The position numbers and the translations under genes are program-made. A DNA stretch of 64,000 nucleotides from Stenotrophomonas rhizophila (lineage in GTDB: Bacteria > Pseudomonadota > Gammaproteobacteria > Xanthomonadales > Xanthomonadaceae), in NCBI RefSeq assembly GCF_020857975.1, contig NZ_JACWUO010000002.1, positions 359,233 through 423,232 on the forward strand, given 5' to 3'. Position 1 is the stretch's first letter. Each line of letters starts with the position of its first letter. Below, one piece after another: positions 17,550 through 26,703 of the stretch. The notes beneath the pieces are model-generated. The model did not search any database, was not told where the DNA came from, and saw only the letters and a program-made list of their open reading frames with translations.

Positions 17550-19646
17550 TCACCAGATCACGACCCGCTTGTCGTCGGCGCGCACCATCGCATCGCCGCT
17601 CTTGCACTCGAACGCCTTGGCGAACGCCGGCATGTTCGACGGCGCGCCATTGGCGCGGAAGTTGGCCGGGGCGTGCGGGTCGGTGTTCAGGCGCACGCGC
17701 AGCTCGCTTTCGGTGAAGTTGCGGCGCCACACGGTGGCCCAGTTCATGAAGAACCGCTGGTCCTGGCTGTTGCCGTCCACCGCCACATTGGCCTTCGGGT
17801 CTTCCTTCAGCGCCATCTGCAGCGCGTCGTAGGCCACGGTCAGGCCGCCCAGGTCGCCGATGTTCTCGCCCAGGGTCAGCTTGCCCTTCACCTTCACCCC
17901 CGGCAACGATTCATAGCCGTCGAACTGCGCCACCAGCTGGTCGGTGCGGCCGGTGAAGGCCTTGCGGTCGCTGTCGGTCCACCAGTTGTCGAAGTTGCCG
18001 TTGGCGGCGAACTGGCTGCCCGAATCGTCGTAGCCGTGCATCATTTCATGGCCGATCACCGCGCCGATGCCGCCGTAGTTCAGCGCCGGATCGGCCTTGG
18101 CGTCGAAGAACGGCGCCTGCAGGATCGCCGCCGGGAACACGATCTCGTTCTTGGTCGCGTTGTAATAGGCATTGACCGTCTGCGGGGTCATGCCCCACTC
18201 GCTCTTGTCCACCGGCTTGCCGATCTTGTCCAGCATGAAGCGGTAGTTGAACGCGCGGGCGGCCTGCATGTTGCCCAGGTAGCTGTCGGCGCTGGTCGCA
18301 TAGCCGGACCAGTCGCGCCACTTGTCCGGGTAGCCGATCTTCGGGGTGAAGCTGGCCCACTTCTCCAGCGCCTTCTTGCGGGTGTCCTCGCTCATCCATT
18401 CCAGCTTCTCCAGGCGCGCCTTCAGCGCCACCGAGAGGTTCTCCACCAGGTGCTGCATCTGCACCTTGGACTCGGCCGGGAACACCGCGTTGACGTACAG
18501 CTGGCCCAGGCCTTCGCCGATCGCGCCGTTGACCGATTCCAGCACGCGCTTCCAGCGCGGCTGCATTTCCTTCTGGCCGCGCAGGGTAGTGCCGTAGAAG
18601 TCGAAGTTGGCCTTCTCGAAGGCGCTGCTCAGGTAGGGCGCGGCGTCATCGACGGTGTGGAAGCGCAGGTAGGCCTGCCAAGTGCTGGCCGGCACGTCGA
18701 CCAGCATCTTGTCCATTTCGGTGAAGAAGCCCGGCTGGGCCAGCGAGAACTTCTGCGCGGCCGGCACCTTCAAGGTGTCGAACAGCGCGGTCCAGCTGAA
18801 GTTCGGGGTCAGCTTGTCCGCGTCGGCGGCGCTGAGCGGGTTGTAGCGCTTGGCCGGGTCGCGCAGTTCGATGCGCGACAGCGACGCCTTGGCCAGGCGG
18901 GTTTCAAAATCCAGCACGGCCTTGGCCTGGGTCTTGGCCTGCGCGGCATCCACGCCGGACAGGGTCAGCGTCTGCGCGATGTAGGCAACATAGGCGTCGC
19001 GGATCTTGGCCTGCGCGTCGTCGAAGTAGTAGCCCTTCTCCGGCAGGCCCAGCCCGCCCTGGCCGACGTAGGCGATGACGTTGGCCGAGTCCTTGTAATC
19101 CGCATTGGCGAACAGCGAGAACAGCACGCCCTGGCCCTGTGCCTGGCTGTCGCGCAGGTACTGGGTGATGGCGGCGGTGTCGTTCAGCGCGGCGATCTTG
19201 TCCAGCTGCGGCTGCAGCGGGGCGATGCCGGCGGCCTCGATCCTGGCTTCATCCGAACCGGTGTTCCAGATATCGGCGATCTTTGCTTCCACCGAGCCCG
19301 CCTTGGGCTTGCCGGCCGCGGCCTGCTGGACCAGGGCGTGCTGCACTTCCAGCGAGCGCTCGCGCAGGATCTCGAAGCTGCCCCAGGTGGTCTGGTCGTT
19401 CGGCACCGGGTTGGCCTTGAGCCACTTGCTGTTGACGAAGCCATTGAGGTCGGTACAGGCGGCGATCGCCGGATCCAGGTCGGCGCTGTCGAGCGAGATC
19501 AGCGCGGTCTTGAGCTGCGACTGGTCGAAGGCCGGCGTGGGCGCCTCGGCGGTCGCCGCAGGCGCGGTATCGGTCTTGCCACAGGACGCCAGCGAGGCGG
19601 CGATGGCGACGGTCAGGCCCAGCGGGACCAGCTTGGAAAACTTCAT
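17550..19646 (-). CDS. M13-family zinc metallopeptidase (PepO/neprilysin-like) lipoprotein
   Basis: A 698-residue endopeptidase of the neprilysin family. A lipoprotein signal ends LAASLASC (Cys about residue 27). The mature protein has the large helical M13_N domain and a C-terminal catalytic domain with HEMMHGYD (HExxH zinc site), NAYYNATKNEIVFPAAIL and ENIGDLGG, which carries the third zinc ligand Glu. The length is complete. It would cut oligopeptides in the periplasm. A clear terminator follows. Confidence 0.9.
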   Translation of the reverse strand: MKFSKLVPLGLTVAIAASLASCGKTDTAPAATAEAPTPAFDQSQLKTALISLDSADLDPAIAACTDLNGFVNSKWLKANPVPNDQTTWGSFEILRERSLEVQHALVQQAAAGKPKAGSVEAKIADIWNTGSDEARIEAAGIAPLQPQLDKIAALNDTAAITQYLRDSQAQGQGVLFSLFANADYKDSANVIAYVGQGGLGLPEKGYYFDDAQAKIRDAYVAYIAQTLTLSGVDAAQAKTQAKAVLDFETRLAKASLSRIELRDPAKRYNPLSAADADKLTPNFSWTALFDTLKVPAAQKFSLAQPGFFTEMDKMLVDVPASTWQAYLRFHTVDDAAPYLSSAFEKANFDFYGTTLRGQKEMQPRWKRVLESVNGAIGEGLGQLYVNAVFPAESKVQMQHLVENLSVALKARLEKLEWMSEDTRKKALEKWASFTPKIGYPDKWRDWSGYATSADSYLGNMQAARAFNYRFMLDKIGKPVDKSEWGMTPQTVNAYYNATKNEIVFPAAILQAPFFDAKADPALNYGGIGAVIGHEMMHGYDDSGSQFAANGNFDNWWTDSDRKAFTGRTDQLVAQFDGYESLPGVKVKGKLTLGENIGDLGGLTVAYDALQMALKEDPKANVAVDGNSQDQRFFMNWATVWRRNFTESELRVRLNTDPHAPANFRANGAPSNMPAFAKAFECKSGDAMVRADDKRVVIW

Positions 19647-19787
19647 TCGACTCTCCGGCTACAGATGGATGCATCACCCGGGTCACGGGCAATCGGGCAG
19701 CGTAGCGCGGCGGGCGCGATGGGGGACCGGCCAAAGGTCACATGCGACGACACCAACCCGCAATGACCCAATTTTCTTACTGGCTCA

Positions 19788-21362
19788 TCAGGTGCAGGTA
19801 ATCGAAGTACGCACCATCGGGCTTCGGACACCATCGGAATCTTCAAGATAGCGATCAAGAACAATGACACTCCCCGGAATCGGCCTGACCACGGTGCACT
19901 TGGCGATGCCGCTCAAGGTTCCAGGAGTGCTGCCGGGCGACGCAAACTGCTGGGAATTCTGCGCGCAGCGATAATCAGGAGGACAAGATACGATTTTGCT
20001 GCGAAGATAGATCGGGTAAGCAGGCGTGCCCGAGAACTGCAATACATAGGGAATCTCGGTCAGGTGTGGGCCCGTGACGGGCGGGGCATCGGTAATCGTC
20101 AAAGGTCTGCAATCGGTCTCGCCACGTTTGAACGTACGATACCCCTTGTCCACACCGCGCATTGCCGCAGAACGGAAGGCCGAGTCTCGAAGTGCAACCG
20201 AGTCTTCCATGTTTGTATGAAACCCAATCTCGATCAAGGCAGTGGTCATTGCTGCCTCACGCACTTCTGCTTTCCTGCTGCCATCTCCAAGGTTCGGACG
20301 GATGACGAAGTCTGAGTAATCTTCCTGCCCTTGGATCTGCTCCCTCATGTAGCAAAGGATGTTATTGGCGAGTTGCACGGACGGTGCGTCACCCAACTTG
20401 GTCATTACCGAAGCGCCCCGCGCGGTGGGAGGGCCCGCATCCGTATGCAGGGATATAAGAACCTCTGCATTCAAATAGTTGGCGTACTTGGGACGGGCCA
20501 CAAGATCTTCGTCATACTCGCGAAGATTTTTTCTATCGGGTCGGTCCGGCACGCCATTCGGGAACAGATTCCAGATTGCGGGACCAAGATCCGGATGAAG
20601 TCTTTTAATATGGTAGCGCGCAGCCAGTTCCGACCAAGGAAGATTGCTTTCCGGATCTATTCCTGCCTCGTAAATTGCTCGAGTGTGCCGGATGTCCGTG
20701 GCGATATCACTGCTTCTATGGCCTAGCCATGCTGCTAGCACCGAGGAGTAACCAGGCGTGACCAAGTCTTCGTACACGTCCGCCGTACCGGCGTAAGGCT
20801 CAGGACGCTGGTGACGCCACGTGCTGTCCGCATGATGGAGGTACTTGCCATGCCCGGGATTCAATACAACCAGGCCGGGGACGGGAGCCATACCACTGCG
20901 CTTTCCCTTGCGTTCTTTTAGGTATTCAGGAGGAAATAATTCATCGAGCGTCTTCCCCCCAATTCTTGCGCGCACATACTTGAACTCGACAATTCCAGAC
21001 AGATAGCTGGACAGTTCATCCGTGATCTCCCCAATCTTGTCGCCAAGATCTTCAGAGAACGCCGCTTGCCCTCTGGGCAGATAGCCAGAATCGAGATCCA
21101 CCCAGATCGTTCCCGTAGCCGGCTCCGGGCTGATTCTAACCACCACACGCGACTCTTGGCCGGGCAACCTCTCTTGCCGATCAACAAACCGCTGCAGTTC
21201 CGGCTCAAGCTGGAAAAATATTGTCGTACTTTGGGCCACGGAGGGCCGCGAGCCTAATTCCTGTAGCGGCAATGGCCGGGCGCTAGCGCCAGTGGTCAAT
21301 GCAACTGCGAGAGCCAAGCCTGTGGCTATACAGGCCATCGCCTTGCCTTTTGTAACAGACAT
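19788..21362 (-). CDS. Exported N-acetylmuramoyl-L-alanine amidase-like protein (Amidase_3)
   Basis: A 524-residue exported protein: signal peptide (CIATGLALAVALTTGASA), an N-terminal region of about 160 residues of unknown fold, then an Amidase_3-like zinc domain and a C-terminal extension of about 130 residues with several Cys. The zinc site can be read as LNPGHGK, a later Glu (ADVYEDL), ISLHTDAG and the catalytic-type IEIGFHTN. These enzymes cut the stem peptide from muramic acid. ATG 21362 is chosen because AAAGGAG lies six bases upstream. Codons carry more A/T than those of its neighbours, so recent acquisition is likely. The wide spacing of the motifs by inserts is unusual for AmiC-type enzymes. 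Confidence 0.7.
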   Translation of the reverse strand: MSVTKGKAMACIATGLALAVALTTGASARPLPLQELGSRPSVAQSTTIFFQLEPELQRFVDRQERLPGQESRVVVRISPEPATGTIWVDLDSGYLPRGQAAFSEDLGDKIGEITDELSSYLSGIVEFKYVRARIGGKTLDELFPPEYLKERKGKRSGMAPVPGLVVLNPGHGKYLHHADSTWRHQRPEPYAGTADVYEDLVTPGYSSVLAAWLGHRSSDIATDIRHTRAIYEAGIDPESNLPWSELAARYHIKRLHPDLGPAIWNLFPNGVPDRPDRKNLREYDEDLVARPKYANYLNAEVLISLHTDAGPPTARGASVMTKLGDAPSVQLANNILCYMREQIQGQEDYSDFVIRPNLGDGSRKAEVREAAMTTALIEIGFHTNMEDSVALRDSAFRSAAMRGVDKGYRTFKRGETDCRPLTITDAPPVTGPHLTEIPYVLQFSGTPAYPIYLRSKIVSCPPDYRCAQNSQQFASPGSTPGTLSGIAKCTVVRPIPGSVIVLDRYLEDSDGVRSPMVRTSITCT

Positions 21363-21660
21363 CTGCATCTCCTTTGCCCAGATAATCCCCACTCGTAGCC
21401 TAGCAGCGGGTCGCTGGGTTAGGGCAATCAATTCTCTCAATGCAATACCTATTCAACATCCAATCCCTGAAAGAGTGTGTCGCAATTGCCACCGCTCCGT
21501 GGCCGAGCTTCTTGGCTCAAAGCGGCAATGCGTACTCATGCGGTCTCAGAGCGGCTGGCAACCTCGCGAGCATTCTGGAATTTTGCGGAGGAGACTGTAG
21601 TACTTGTGCCTCTTTGCCGACAATGCCGGTCACGCAAGAGAAAATGGGCGAAGCCACAAA

Positions 21661-21688
21661 CGAAAGGCCGGCTTGCGCCGGCCTTTCG
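21661..21688 (-). terminator. Terminator of gpmA
   Basis: A perfect 12-bp stem CGAAAGGCCGGC / GCCGGCCTTTCG with a 4-base loop just past the gpmA stop; TTTGTGG follows on the minus strand. The remaining gap 21369-21660 has no supported gene, only a weak 83-codon plus-strand frame. Confidence 0.7.
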
Positions 21689-21691
21689 TGA

Positions 21692-22441
21692 TTACTTTGC
21701 CTTGCCCTGGTTGGCCACGGCCTCGGCGGCCTTGCGTGCCGCTTCCGGGTCGCCCAGGTAGCGGAACGACTGCACGGTGAGATCGTCGTTCAGCTCGAAC
21801 AGCAACGGGATGCCCGTCGGGATGTTGAGCTCCAGGATGGCTTCCTGCGAGACGCCGTTGAGGTACTTGTACAGCGCGCGCAGCGAATTGCCATGGGCGG
21901 TGACCAGCACGGTCTTGCCGTCCTTGAGCTGCGGGGCGATCGCATCGAACCAGTACGGCAGCACGCGCTCCAGCGTGGTCGCCAGCGACTCGGTGCCCGG
22001 CAGCGCATTGCGGTCCAGCCCGGCGTAGCGGCGGTCGTGGATCGGGTGGCCCGGATCTTCGCGCTCCATCGCCGGCGGCGGGATGTCGTAGGAACGGCGC
22101 CAGATCTTGACCTGGTCCTCGCCGTGTTTGGCAGCCGTCTCGGCCTTGTCCAGGCCCTGCAGGCCGCCGTAGTGGCGCTCGTTCAAGCGCCAGCTCTTGC
22201 TCACCGGCAGCCAGTCCTGGTCCAGCTCGGCCAGTGCGCCCTGCAGGGTGTGGATGGCACGCTTGAGCACCGAGGTGTGCGCCACATCGAACTGCAGCCC
22301 TTCCTCGCGCATCAGGCGGCCGGCGGCGGCGGCCTCGGCGCGCCCCTGTTCGGTCAGTTCCACGTCCACCCAACCGGTGAAGCGGTTGTCCAGGTTCCAC
22401 TGGCTCTGGCCGTGGCGCAACAGTACGAGTTTCCGGGTCAC
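21692..22441 (-). CDS. gpmA: 2,3-bisphosphoglycerate-dependent phosphoglycerate mutase
   Basis: A 249-residue glycolytic enzyme that interconverts 3- and 2-phosphoglycerate. The phosphohistidine motif is [12 protein letters not shown] near residues 4-15; the substrate segment is [15 protein letters not shown] near 86-100; the second catalytic His is in [15 protein letters not shown] near 180. GTG 22441 is preferred over an upstream ATG because GGAGA lies seven bases before it and the motif then sits at its normal place. Transcribed alone and closed by a strong hairpin. Confidence 0.95.
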   Translation of the reverse strand: MTRKLVLLRHGQSQWNLDNRFTGWVDVELTEQGRAEAAAAGRLMREEGLQFDVAHTSVLKRAIHTLQGALAELDQDWLPVSKSWRLNERHYGGLQGLDKAETAAKHGEDQVKIWRRSYDIPPPAMEREDPGHPIHDRRYAGLDRNALPGTESLATTLERVLPYWFDAIAPQLKDGKTVLVTAHGNSLRALYKYLNGVSQEAILELNIPTGIPLLFELNDDLTVQSFRYLGDPEAARKAAEAVANQGKAK

Positions 22442-22521
22442 TGCAGTATCTCCGACAGATGGCAAGGCAGGCCCGCATTGTAGCGGCAAGCCTGCCCCGC
22501 CCTGCACGCCGGCGGCGCCGG

Positions 22522-23559
22522 TCAGGGGTGCGGATGGCCGTGATGGCCCTGCGCATCGGGGCGCGAGCGGCGGCTGGTATCGGCGCTGGATGCCGCATGG
22601 GCATGCCCATCGGCGCCATGCGCATGGTCATGGTCATGCCCGGCATGCGCATGGCCGGCACCCGGGCCGCCCACGCTGCAGCTGTCACCGCAATGGTCCG
22701 CCTCGATCTGCAGGGTCACATGGTCGATGTCGAAACCCTCATGCAGGGCCGTGCCCAGCGCGCGCCGCAGCGCATCGGCGTCCACGCCGTCGGCCATCAC
22801 CACATGGGCGGTCAGCGCCGGGGTGCTGGAGGCCAGCGCCCACACGTGCAGGTCGTGCACATCGACCACCCCCGGCTGCGCGCACAGTGCGCTGCGCACC
22901 GCGGTGATGTCCATGCCCTTGGGCACGCCTTCCAGCAGCACGTTGATCGCCTCGCGCATCAGCACCCAGGTGCGCGGCAACACCCACAGGCCGATCAGCA
23001 CCGCCAGGATCGGGTCGATCGGCTTCCAGCCGGTCCAGCGGATCAGCAGCGCGCCGATGATCACCGCCACCGAGCCGAGCATGTCGGCCCACACTTCCAG
23101 GTAGGCGCCCTTCACATTCAGGCTTTCGCCGCTGCCGGCCTGCAGCAGGCGCATCGAGACCAGGTTGATGCCCAGCCCGATCGCGGCGATCACCAGCATG
23201 CCGGTGGAGGCGATCTCCTGCGGCGCGCGGAAGCGCTGCACGGCTTCCCACAGGATGTAGCCGGCCACCACGAACAGCATGCCGCCGTTGATCATCGCGC
23301 CCAAGGCTTCCAGCCGCGCGTAGCCATAGGTGCGCTTGGCATCGGGCGGGCGCCGGCTCAACCGCACCGCGACCAGCGCGATCATCAGCGCCAGGGTGTC
23401 GGTGGCCATGTGCGCGGCATCGGACAGCAGCGCCAGGCTGTTGGTCCAGAACGCGCCGAACACTTCCACCAGCAGGAAGGTGGTGGTCAGCCCGAGCGCC
23501 CACCACAGGGGTTTCTCGTGGCGGATTTCGGTTGGCAGATGATTGTGGTCGTGACCCAT
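22522..23559 (-). CDS. CDF-family metal cation exporter (zinc type)
   Basis: A 345-residue inner-membrane exporter with six hydrophobic segments. Metal-site signatures appear in helix 2 ([11 protein letters not shown]) and helix 5 ([12 protein letters not shown]), matching the HxxxD and DxxxD pairs of zinc-transporting CDF proteins such as CzcD and ZitB. The C-terminal cytoplasmic domain contains [14 protein letters not shown] His/Asp-rich tail follows residue 295. ATG 23559 has GGAG eight bases upstream. It exports zinc, perhaps also cobalt or cadmium, using the proton gradient. In Xanthomonas a CDF gene is reported to be activated by Zur; a zur gene lies 19 kb away. Confidence 0.88.
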   Translation of the reverse strand: MGHDHNHLPTEIRHEKPLWWALGLTTTFLLVEVFGAFWTNSLALLSDAAHMATDTLALMIALVAVRLSRRPPDAKRTYGYARLEALGAMINGGMLFVVAGYILWEAVQRFRAPQEIASTGMLVIAAIGLGINLVSMRLLQAGSGESLNVKGAYLEVWADMLGSVAVIIGALLIRWTGWKPIDPILAVLIGLWVLPRTWVLMREAINVLLEGVPKGMDITAVRSALCAQPGVVDVHDLHVWALASSTPALTAHVVMADGVDADALRRALGTALHEGFDIDHVTLQIEADHCGDSCSVGGPGAGHAHAGHDHDHAHGADGHAHAASSADTSRRSRPDAQGHHGHPHP

Positions 23560-23610
23560 GGCAACAGCTCCAGTGCAATGGGGCAAGGCTACTGCGGCAG
23601 CGCCGGGGAG

Positions 23611-23635
23611 ACTATTACGTCATTTATAACATTGC
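23611..23635 (-). promoter_or_regulatory. AT-rich promoter or regulator site before the CDF gene
   Basis: A 25-bp AT-rich patch stands out in GC-rich surroundings about 55 bp upstream of the CDF ATG. On the minus strand it reads GCAATGTTATAAATGACGTA, containing a TATAAA-like -10 element and a half-match to the TGTTATA part of Zur boxes. Whether Zur or another regulator binds is not known. Confidence 0.35.
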
Positions 23636-23653
23636 AGGCCGGCGCGGCGGCGC

Positions 23654-24784
23654 TCAGCCCTGCTGCGGCACGGCCGCAGGTGCGCCAGCCGGGGTTGCGC
23701 GCCGCGGCCTGCTGGGGAATGCATGGCGCACGATCCGCCACATCACTTGGCCGAACTGCCGGGGCAGCGAGCCGGTGTTGTAGTGCTGGCCGTAACGCGC
23801 GCAGATCTCCTTCACCTCGACTGCGATGGCCGCGTAGCGGTTGGCCGGAATGTCCGGGAAGAAATGGTGTTCGATCTGGTGGCTGAGGTTGCCCGACATC
23901 AGGTTCATCAGCCTGCCGCCGGTCAGGTTGGACGAACCGCGCAGCTGGCGCAGGTACCAGTGGCCGCGGCTTTCATCGCGCACGCAGTCCTTGGGGAAGG
24001 TTTCCGCGTCGGCGGTGAAGTGGCCGCAGAAGATGATCACGTAGGTCCACACGTTGCGGATCAGGTTGGCCACGATGTTGCCCAGCAGCACCGGCAGGAA
24101 GAACGGACCGGCCAGCGCCGGGAACAGCAGGTAGTCCTTGAACACCTGCCCGCCCATCTTGCGTCCGACCGGGCGGAACTGCGCGCGCAGCTGCTTGAAG
24201 GTCATCTTGCCGGCAAACACCCGGCCCAGGCGCAGGTCCTGGATGGCGATGCCCCATTCGAACAGCAGCGCGAACACCACCGCCACCACCGGCTGGATCA
24301 GGTAGAACGGGCGCCAGCGCTGTTCGGGGAAGATCCGCAGCAGGCCGTAGCCGATGTCATCGTCCAGCCCGCGCACATTGGTGTAGGTGTGGTGGCGGAA
24401 GTTGTGGGTCTTGCGCCAGTTGTCGGCGGTGCCGGCGATGTCCCATTCGTAGGTGCTGCCCTGCAGCTGCGGGTCGCCCATGAAATCGTACTGGCCATGG
24501 ATGACGTTGTGCGCCAGCTCCATGTTCTCCAGGATCTTGGACAGCGCCAGCAGCACCACGCCGGCGATCCACGCCGGGATCAGCACGCTGTGCACGAACG
24601 CGCCCAGGAACAGCAGCGCGCGCCCGGCTACGCCGGTCCAGCGCACCCCGGCCACTACGCGGCGGATGTAACGCGCGTCGGCCGCGCCCAAGGTGGCCAG
24701 CTGGCGCGCGCGCAGCGCATCGAGTTCATCGCCGAAGGACTGCAGGTCGGCGGCCGAGAGCGCGCGGTTTTGCACGGAAGACAT
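23654..24784 (-). CDS. Acyl-lipid/acyl-CoA desaturase (DesB-like)
   Basis: A 376-residue membrane desaturase of the FA_desaturase family. The three His boxes that hold the di-iron centre are present: HNVIHGQ, HNFRHHTYTN and HQIEHHFFPDIP. Four to six hydrophobic segments place it in the inner membrane. ATG 24784 has GGAG eight bases upstream and follows the stop of the reductase gene by two bases. The pair and the divergent TetR gene match the Pseudomonas aeruginosa desCB-desT system, which introduces double bonds into saturated fatty acyl chains to adjust membrane fluidity. Confidence 0.88.
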   Translation of the reverse strand: MSSVQNRALSAADLQSFGDELDALRARQLATLGAADARYIRRVVAGVRWTGVAGRALLFLGAFVHSVLIPAWIAGVVLLALSKILENMELAHNVIHGQYDFMGDPQLQGSTYEWDIAGTADNWRKTHNFRHHTYTNVRGLDDDIGYGLLRIFPEQRWRPFYLIQPVVAVVFALLFEWGIAIQDLRLGRVFAGKMTFKQLRAQFRPVGRKMGGQVFKDYLLFPALAGPFFLPVLLGNIVANLIRNVWTYVIIFCGHFTADAETFPKDCVRDESRGHWYLRQLRGSSNLTGGRLMNLMSGNLSHQIEHHFFPDIPANRYAAIAVEVKEICARYGQHYNTGSLPRQFGQVMWRIVRHAFPSRPRRATPAGAPAAVPQQG

Positions 24785-24786
24785 CG

Positions 24787-25863
24787 TCAGAGCTCCAGGA
24801 TCAGGTCGGTGCTGGCGCTGTTGACGCACAGCTTCACTTGCGTGGCCGGTTCATCGGCGTACTCGCCGGTCAGGGTGTGGCGGGTGACCCCGGAGGCCTT
24901 GCCGCACACGCAGGTATTGCAGATGCCCATGCGGCAGCCGCTGGCCGGGCGCAGGCCTTCGGCCTCCAGCGCCTGCAGCAGCGAAGTGCCGCGCGGCAGG
25001 GCCAGGGTGCGGCCGCTGCGGCGCAGCTGCACCTGCACGGTGCCGGTTTCCGCGTCGGGCAACACCGGCGGGGTGAAGGCTTCCGATTGCAGCGCGGCCA
25101 CAGTGCCCTGCAGGCGTGCGCACGCGGCATCGACGAAGCCGCCCGGGCCGCACACCAGCACATGTGCCGCAAGGAGGTCGCCCAGTGCATCGAACGCGTA
25201 GGCGTCCACGCGCGGCGACACGGCGTGCGGGTCGCGGGTCAGAGCTAGGTGCACGCGCAGGTTCGGATGGCGCGCCGACAGCGCGGCCAGTTCGTCGGCA
25301 AAGCACAGTTCCTCGCGACGCCGCGCCCAGTACACCAGGTCCACCTGCCCCGGCATGCCGGCCGCATCGAGCTGGCGCAGCAGCGCGCGCATCGGGGTGA
25401 TCCCGCTGCCCGCGGCCAGCAACAGCAGGCGCTGCCCGGCGCTGGGCGCAAGGGTCATTTCGCCGAATGCCTGGCCCAGTTCGAAGCTGTCACCGACCAC
25501 GGCCCGATGCGCCAGCTGCTGGCTGACCTTGCCGCCTTCGATGGCCTTGACCGTGATCGCCAGCGTGCCGTCGGCCAGCCGGGTGGGGCTGTAACTGCGC
25601 GACAGGCGGCGGCCATCCACGTCCACCCCGAGGGTGACGTGCTGGCCGGGCTGCAGGCCACGGAAGTGCCGGTTCGGGCGCAGTACCAGGGTGACCGCGT
25701 CGGCACTGGCCGGCTCGCGGGAAACCAGCCGTGCGCGGGGGCGGCGCAGGGTCCACAGCGGATGCAGCCGCCCGGCCCAGAAGTCGAACAGCTCCTCGGA
25801 CACCCAGTGACGGGGCGAGATCGGGTTGCGGCGGCGGGCCGGCGGGCGGGGTTTGGCGCTCAT
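24787..25863 (-). CDS. Ferredoxin-type oxidoreductase partner of the desaturase (DesC-like)
   Basis: A 358-residue electron-transfer protein. An FAD-binding barrel with RSYSPT near residue 105 is followed by an NAD(P)-binding fold (LLLLAAGSGITPMRALL), and a C-terminal 2Fe-2S plant-type ferredoxin domain with Cys spaced C-x4-C-x2-C (CRMGICNTC) and a last Cys in VKLCVNS. It would pass electrons from NADPH to the desaturase. ATG 25863 is used; a GTG/ATG at 25890 is also in frame but would put the operator-like sequence inside the gene. It is first in the desC-desB unit. Confidence 0.88.
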   Translation of the reverse strand: MSAKPRPPARRRNPISPRHWVSEELFDFWAGRLHPLWTLRRPRARLVSREPASADAVTLVLRPNRHFRGLQPGQHVTLGVDVDGRRLSRSYSPTRLADGTLAITVKAIEGGKVSQQLAHRAVVGDSFELGQAFGEMTLAPSAGQRLLLLAAGSGITPMRALLRQLDAAGMPGQVDLVYWARRREELCFADELAALSARHPNLRVHLALTRDPHAVSPRVDAYAFDALGDLLAAHVLVCGPGGFVDAACARLQGTVAALQSEAFTPPVLPDAETGTVQVQLRRSGRTLALPRGTSLLQALEAEGLRPASGCRMGICNTCVCGKASGVTRHTLTGEYADEPATQVKLCVNSASTDLILEL

Positions 25864-25871
25864 GGAACCAC

Positions 25872-25899
25872 TATACGCACGCACATACATGCGTGTATA
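25872..25899. promoter_or_regulatory. Operator-like inverted repeat between desC-like and TetR genes
   Basis: In the 92-bp divergent gap an imperfect 28-bp inverted repeat begins TATACGCACG and ends CGTGTATA; seven of the eight or so outermost position pairs match. It is followed by GTATAC and GTATAT direct copies. A TetR-family repressor of the DesT kind would be expected to bind here and control both promoters. Confidence 0.5.
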
Positions 25900-25955
25900 C
25901 AGTTGTATATTGAATGGACGGGCTATGATTCAGGGACTTGACCGCCCTGCCCCCG

Positions 25956-26621
25956 ATGACCTCCCCAGACCTGCCCCTGTCCGCCGCCGACGATGCCCAT
26001 CCGGCGCGCAAAGCCTCGATCTCGCGCGACGACCTGCTGGCCGCCGCGCTGGCCCTGATCGGCCCGCACCGCAGCGTGTCCACGCTGAGCCTGCGCGAGG
26101 TGGCGCGCGAGGCCGGGATCGCCCCGAATTCGTTCTATCGCCAGTTCCGCGACATGGACGAACTGACCGTGGCGCTGATCGACCTGGCCGGGCGTTCGCT
26201 GCGCACCATCATCGGCGAGGCCCGCCAGCGCGCGGCCTCCTCCGAGCGCAGCGTGATCCGGCTGTCGGTGGAGACCTTCTTCGAGCAGCTGCGCGCCGAC
26301 CATAAGCTGCTGCACGTGCTGCTGCGCGAAGGCAGCGCCGGCTCGGACGCGTTCAAACAGGCCGTCGACCGCGAACTGAACTACTTCGAGGACGAACTGC
26401 GCCTGGACCTGATCCGGCTGGCCGCCGCCGATGGCGGCGCGGTGCTGCACGAACCGGCGCTGGCCTCCAAGGCGATCACCCGGCTGGTGTTCGCGATGGG
26501 CGCCACCGCCGTGGACCAGCCGCAGGAAAAGGACGCCGAACTGATCGAACAGCTGTCGCAGATGCTGCGGATGATCATCACCGGCGCGCGCACCATCGCC
26601 GGGAACCCACCGACGCGCTGA
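25956..26621 (+). CDS. TetR-family regulator (DesT-like)
   Basis: A 221-residue TetR regulator. The N-terminal helix-turn-helix is SLREVAREAGIAPNSFYRQFRDMDEL near residues 45-70, which matches the recognition helix of fatty-acid-sensing DesT/FabR regulators (pattern VAREAGI-SFYRHF). It is divergent from the reductase-desaturase pair. In P. aeruginosa DesT senses the ratio of saturated to unsaturated acyl-CoA. ATG 25956 is chosen; a TTG at 25938 in frame has a purine run directly before it and cannot be excluded. Confidence 0.8.
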   Translation: MTSPDLPLSAADDAHPARKASISRDDLLAAALALIGPHRSVSTLSLREVAREAGIAPNSFYRQFRDMDELTVALIDLAGRSLRTIIGEARQRAASSERSVIRLSVETFFEQLRADHKLLHVLLREGSAGSDAFKQAVDRELNYFEDELRLDLIRLAAADGGAVLHEPALASKAITRLVFAMGATAVDQPQEKDAELIEQLSQMLRMIITGARTIAGNPPTR

Positions 26622-26648
26622 GCAGCCGCGGCGAGGCCCGCATATACG

Positions 26649-26678
26649 CACAACGCCGGCCCATGGGCCGGCGTTGTG
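26649..26678. terminator. Perfect 30-bp palindrome, likely bidirectional terminator
   Basis: CACAACGCCGGCCCA and its exact reverse complement form a continuous 30-bp palindrome between the converging TetR and glycine-zipper genes. There is no T run, so it may act as a hairpin barrier for both. Confidence 0.55.
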
Positions 26679-26703
26679 GGATAACGGTGCACCGCACGAT
26701 GGC

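Noticed and set aside
21440..21691. 83-codon plus-strand gene between the amidase and gpmA genes
   Set aside because: No ribosome site, end lies inside the gpmA terminator hairpin, and no recognisable sequence.
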